NCBI GenBank assembly: GCA_029248755.1 | Contig: JAQWIR010000026.1 | Span: forward strand, 1-64,000 | DNA: 64,000 bases | Reading direction: 5' to 3' | Source of the DNA: Porticoccaceae bacterium | Lineage (GTDB): Bacteria; Pseudomonadota; Gammaproteobacteria; Pseudomonadales; Porticoccaceae | Shown here: positions 61,705 to 64,000 of the stretch, in pieces | How the letters are laid out: each line of letters starts with the position of its first letter | How positions within the stretch are numbered: position 1 is the first letter of the stretch | Program-made: the position numbers and the translations under genes | The notes under the pieces: generated by a model | Database searches by the model: none | The model's input: only the letters and a program-made list of their open reading frames with translations | What the model was told of the DNA's origin: nothing

Positions 61705-62118
61705 ATGAGAGCAGTAATTAAGTGGGTAGATGGCGTCATGTTTTTAGGTGAGTCCGGCAGTGGACATTCAGTGGTTATGGATGGTGCGCCAGAACAAGGC
61801 GGAAGGAATATGGGCGTTCGCCCTATGGAGATGCTTCTTCTAGGTCTAGGAGGCTGCGCTTCCTATGATGTGATTGCCATGTTGAAGAAAAGTCGTCAGC
61901 AGCTCGTTGATTGCAGAGCTGAAGTTGAGGCAGAGCGAGTTGACGCGGTTCCAGCGGTATTCAGTAAGATACATATTAAGTTTATTGTGACCGGTAAAGA
62001 CTTAAAAGAGAGCCAAGTAAAGCGTGCCGTTGATCTTTCCGCAGAAAAGTATTGTTCTGCCTCGATTATGCTAGGCGCTGCTGGCGTTGTTATGAGTCAT
62101 AGTTACGAAATTCAATAA
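61705..62118 (+). CDS. OsmC family protein (YhfA-like)
   Basis: The 137-residue protein has the OsmC fold: N-terminal strands, MEMLLLGLGGCASYDVIAML carrying the first reactive cysteine, and a C-terminal AEKYCSASIMLGA with the second. OsmC relatives reduce organic peroxides, but the YhfA branch next to crp has no proven function. Length and the position divergent from crp point to the YhfA branch. Confidence 0.88.
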   Translation: MRAVIKWVDGVMFLGESGSGHSVVMDGAPEQGGRNMGVRPMEMLLLGLGGCASYDVIAMLKKSRQQLVDCRAEVEAERVDAVPAVFSKIHIKFIVTGKDLKESQVKRAVDLSAEKYCSASIMLGAAGVVMSHSYEIQ

Positions 62119-62135
62119 ACTCTTAAATTTAAGGC

Positions 62136-62163
62136 AAAAAAAAGGGAGCCAAGGGTGGCTCCC
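62136..62163 (-). terminator. Minus-strand intrinsic terminator (module A)
   Basis: Perfect 7-bp GC-rich stem GGGAGCC/GGCTCCC with a six-base loop, followed on the minus strand by eight T (A8 at 62136-62143). No protein gene upstream on this strand would need it, so it implies an unannotated minus-strand transcript. Confidence 0.75.
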
Positions 62164-62260
62164 GATAAATTCTTTGGATAAATGCAAAGAGGGGTTTGGG
62201 GTAGTCAGTTGCTATCAAATAGCCAACTTTCTATGGCCGGCACTTTAATGCCGAGGTTGA
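62136..62260 (-). ncRNA. Predicted small RNA A (minus strand, tandem copy 1)
   Basis: Read on the minus strand: hairpin CGGCA/TGCCG (62253-62238), a 9-bp bulged hairpin (62228-62207), a single-stranded stretch with CAAACCCCTCTT (62198-62187), hairpin TCTTTG/CAAAGA (62190-62171), and a terminal hairpin GGGAGCC/GGCTCCC followed by eight T (62163-62136). This is the architecture of a bacterial sRNA with an intrinsic terminator. The 5' end is estimated from the upstream AATGCAT element. The orientation follows from the T run, which exists only on the minus strand. Expression is not known. Confidence 0.5.
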
Positions 62261-62268
62261 TATTAATC

Positions 62269-62300
62269 CAATGCATTTAATGCATAATAGTCATTACATT
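62269..62300. promoter_or_regulatory. AATGCAT-repeat element upstream of module A
   Basis: Contains AATGCATTTAATGCAT (62270-62285) followed by CATTACATTTTG. It aligns without gaps, with many identities, to the element at 62549-62586, including two TGCAT units in the same phase. It lies just before the presumed 5' end of module A on the minus strand and may be a shared promoter/operator. Confidence 0.45.
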
Positions 62301-62322
62301 TTGTTATGACTTTGATTTGGGC

Positions 62323-62372
62323 AAAAAAAAGGACCCTGGGAGGGTCCTAAAAAAAATCCTTAAGCAAGGATT
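62323..62372 (-). terminator. Double minus-strand intrinsic terminator (module B)
   Basis: Two successive stem-loops on the minus strand, AATCCTT/AAGGATT (62355-62372) and GGACCCT/AGGGTCC (62331-62347), each followed by a run of eight T. On the plus strand neither hairpin is followed by T. Confidence 0.75.
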
Positions 62373-62545
62373 AAGAGGGGTTTGTTACATGCTGCATTCT
62401 TAGGCATCGTTGTTTTTCACTTTTAGATTGCCTTTGATTCTTCGCTAAGTACTGAAGCGCTAAATCATTAAAACTTTGTTACTAATCTTTATAACTAATC
62501 ATTGTGTTCTTTATGATTGATACTATAGGGTCCTTCATGCCATAA
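62323..62545 (-). ncRNA. Predicted small RNA B (minus strand, tandem copy 2)
   Basis: Second module on the minus strand: the same 12-mer CAAACCCCTCTT (62384-62373), then hairpin AATCCTT/AAGGATT (62372-62355) running into a T run, then a 7-bp hairpin GGACCCT/AGGGTCC (62347-62331) followed by eight T (62330-62323). The T8-GCC end is shared with module A. The upstream AATGCAT element lies at 62549-62586, giving a longer predicted transcript (about 220 bases) than copy A. Start site and expression are unknown. Confidence 0.45.
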
Positions 62546-62548
62546 TTC

Positions 62549-62586
62549 TAATGCATTGTTTGCATTAACATTATGCATTTTGGTAA
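62549..62586. promoter_or_regulatory. AATGCAT-repeat element between module B and the LysR gene
   Basis: Contains AATGCATT (62550-62557), TTTGCATTAA and TTATGCATTTTG, three spaced TGCAT units in about 25 bases, immediately upstream of the divergent lysR-type start (62606). LysR-type proteins commonly bind such interrupted repeats in shared divergent promoters. Its resemblance to 62269-62300 suggests duplication with module A. Confidence 0.45.
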
Positions 62587-62605
62587 TAACCCATAGGAAA
62601 CGTCA

Positions 62606-63592
62606 ATGAATCTTCAAAGATTATCTCGACTAGATTTAAATTTATTAGTTTCGCTTCAGGCGCTTTTAGAAGAGAAAAGTGTGACTAAAGCCGCTGAGCG
62701 GTTATTTATAACCCAGCCCGCTATGAGTCGAGTCTTACAGCGATTGCGAGATCAACTAGAAGATCCATTGTTTACCAGAACTGGCAATGAGCTAGTTCCA
62801 ACCCCACGGGCTAGGGCCCTGCAGATGCGGTTGCCAGGTTTATTAGATTCAGTGTTAGAAATGGTTAGTGAGGGTGAGTTTGATCCTGCTACTTATGTGG
62901 GTGAAATTAATATTGCTGTTCCAGAGTTTGTGGCAATCTCCTTAGTGTCTGAACTAACGCGGGTACTCACTGAACATGCACCTAATGTAATCCTATCCAT
63001 ATCCAGTGAAACTGACTCAGTAGAGGGCGAATTGGCAGAGGGCGTATTGGACTTTGCCATAGATGTTGAGCGTGGAGTCAGTGAAGATATTTCCTCAAAA
63101 AGGTTGGCTATTTTTACCCCTTCAATTTGGATGAGGGAAGGACACCCTCTAGCCAACAAATCAGAAGTTACCCTTGATGAGATTTTGGAATATCCTTTTG
63201 TACAATATTATTTGCTAATTGCCAAACGAGTTAGTGCGCGAACCGATGCGCGATTTGACCGGGCACTGAGAGATTTAGGAAGAAAGCGTAAAAAAGCGTT
63301 GGTGACTAATCAGCTAATGACGGCTATGGAAACAGTGTGCGGTACTGATTGTCTGATGGTTGCGGCTAAATACGGAATGACAATGGATCGCGAGTTGTAC
63401 CGAATTGTGCGAAAGCGCTATCCGGCGGGGCTACCCCATGTTGGCACAATTCCAATGGCCCTATTACAGCACAATAGAACAGCAAGCTCACCCATTCATA
63501 GCTGGGTAGCTAATCAGGTGGTAAATTTGATTAATGGGTGGCAACAAGATCTTGATGCAGACAGAGAAAGTATCTCTAATTTAAAACAGTAA
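62606..63592 (+). CDS. LysR-type transcriptional regulator
   Basis: The 328-residue protein has the N-terminal winged helix (LDLNLLVSLQALLEEKSVTKAAERLFITQPAMSRVLQRLRDQLEDPLFTR in family-typical pieces) and a periplasmic-binding-protein-like effector domain (INIAVPEF, LDFAID). It most resembles the NodD/NahR/LeuO-like branch by its start, but I cannot assign an effector. TGCAT repeats lie just upstream, and two predicted minus-strand RNAs lie beyond them, so it may control those and itself. It converges on coq7, two bases apart. Confidence 0.92.
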   Translation: MNLQRLSRLDLNLLVSLQALLEEKSVTKAAERLFITQPAMSRVLQRLRDQLEDPLFTRTGNELVPTPRARALQMRLPGLLDSVLEMVSEGEFDPATYVGEINIAVPEFVAISLVSELTRVLTEHAPNVILSISSETDSVEGELAEGVLDFAIDVERGVSEDISSKRLAIFTPSIWMREGHPLANKSEVTLDEILEYPFVQYYLLIAKRVSARTDARFDRALRDLGRKRKKALVTNQLMTAMETVCGTDCLMVAAKYGMTMDRELYRIVRKRYPAGLPHVGTIPMALLQHNRTASSPIHSWVANQVVNLINGWQQDLDADRESISNLKQ

Positions 63593-63594
63593 GA

Positions 63595-64000
63595 CTAAAT
63601 TTTATAGCTACTCTTGGTCATGGCTGAGGAAATTAGTGTCATCAACGCCTTAATCGGCTTCGGAAACCTATGGCCACCTGCTGCTAAAGCTGATTCGGCA
63701 TGATGAGCCTCATCAACCAGCATTTGTTCAACAATTGAGCGACTCTTAGTATCTTCTGAAGGGAGTTCTTCAAGATGCTTTTCAAGATGGCTGCATACCT
63801 GATCTTCTGTAGCAGCAACAAAGCCTAGACTCAATTTATCGCTTATAAGGCCAGCCCCCGCCCCCAAAGCAAACGACATGGCGTACCACGCAGGGTTAAG
63901 AGCACTTGTTTTTCCGCCTAATTCGAAAATTCGCTGTTCACACCAGGCTAAATGATCGATTTCTTCCTCGGCAGATTCTTTCATTTGCTCACCCACCTCA
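63595..64000 (-). CDS. coq7: 5-demethoxyubiquinone hydroxylase Coq7 (5' end outside window)
   Basis: C-terminal about 135 residues of the di-iron ubiquinone hydroxylase. [19 protein letters not shown] supplies an EXXH iron ligand pair and [15 protein letters not shown] the second; [10 protein letters not shown] is also typical. The frame runs off the right edge without a stop, so the N-terminal part lies beyond 64000. It is the Coq7 type used by pseudomonads and alphaproteobacteria, not the flavin-dependent UbiF of E. coli. Confidence 0.95.
   Translation of the reverse strand, partial: EVGEQMKESAEEEIDHLAWCEQRIFELGGKTSALNPAWYAMSFALGAGAGLISDKLSLGFVAATEDQVCSHLEKHLEELPSEDTKSRSIVEQMLVDEAHHAESALAAGGHRFPKPIKALMTLISSAMTKSSYKI

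Noticed and set aside
62119-62605. Module pair as an insertion sequence or REP-type mobile repeat
   Set aside because: No terminal inverted repeats, target-site duplications or transposase are visible, and the conserved parts are arranged as promoter-like element, motif and terminator instead.

Overview
The window reads as the replication-origin neighbourhood of a marine-type gammaproteobacterium. Gene order (atpIB, parAB, rsmG, mnmG, rpmH, rnpA, yidD, yidC, mnmE, dnaA, dnaN, recF, gyrB, glyQS) and later clusters (ftsYEX-rpoH, metXW, yggS-proC-yggT, trpEGDC, crp/OsmC, coq7) resemble Pseudomonas/Cellvibrionales relatives. The moderate AT content and lean spacing would suit a SAR92/Porticoccaceae-like lineage. 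That placement is inference from gene content and was not tested. Nearly every base lies in a recognisable core gene. I see no tRNA, rRNA, IS element, prophage or CRISPR array.

Regions: (1) 1-5.8 kb, minus strand: start of the ATP synthase operon (atpI, atpB with an unusual insertion), then parB-parA-rsmG-mnmG. (2) 5.83-6.38 kb: AT-rich gap where transcription diverges. (3) 6.3-16.8 kb, plus strand: rpmH-rnpA-yidD-yidC, mnmE, a DnaA-box region (probable oriC, 10.24-10.62 kb), dnaA-dnaN-recF-gyrB, with two perfect parS palindromes inside recF. (4) 16.8-20.6 kb, minus: a PlsC-like acyltransferase and glyQ-glyS, where glyS carries an in-frame TAA. (5) 20.7-29.3 kb: galU, an LpxL-like acyltransferase, ubiC-ubiA, yaaA, a TRAP permease pair, a hydrolase, a lone exbD and mutM. 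(6) 29.3-36.3 kb: coaD, rsmD, ftsY-ftsE-ftsX, rpoH, DUF423, trmB and an FKBP lipoprotein. (7) 36.3-49.3 kb, mostly minus: rsd, dsbB, gshA, an MFS transporter, ubiD, rho, trxA, a CDF transporter, hemW, rdgB, a DUF4426 protein and metW-metX. (8) 49.5-56.8 kb: tas, yggT-proC-yggS, pilT, ruvX-yqgE-gshB and rpe. (9) 56.9-60.9 kb: trpEGDC. (10) 60.9-64 kb: crp, an OsmC-family gene, a 487-bp intergenic region, a LysR regulator and the 3' part of coq7.

Functional themes are chromosome replication and segregation (parAB/parS, dnaA, dnaN, recF, gyrB), membrane insertion and division (yidC, ftsYEX), stress control (rpoH, FKBP, rsd, dsbB, trxA), glutathione (gshA, gshB), ubiquinone (ubiC, ubiA, ubiD, coq7), methionine and tryptophan synthesis.

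The strongest unexplained signal is in 62119-62605. Two tandem related modules can be read on the minus strand. Each has an AATGCAT-rich upstream element, the identical 12-mer CAAACCCCTCTT, and a hairpin followed by a T8 run. They look like paralogous small RNAs beside a divergent LysR-type gene. Other notable items are the in-frame stop in the essential gene glyS and a roughly 65-residue hydrophobic insertion in AtpB.
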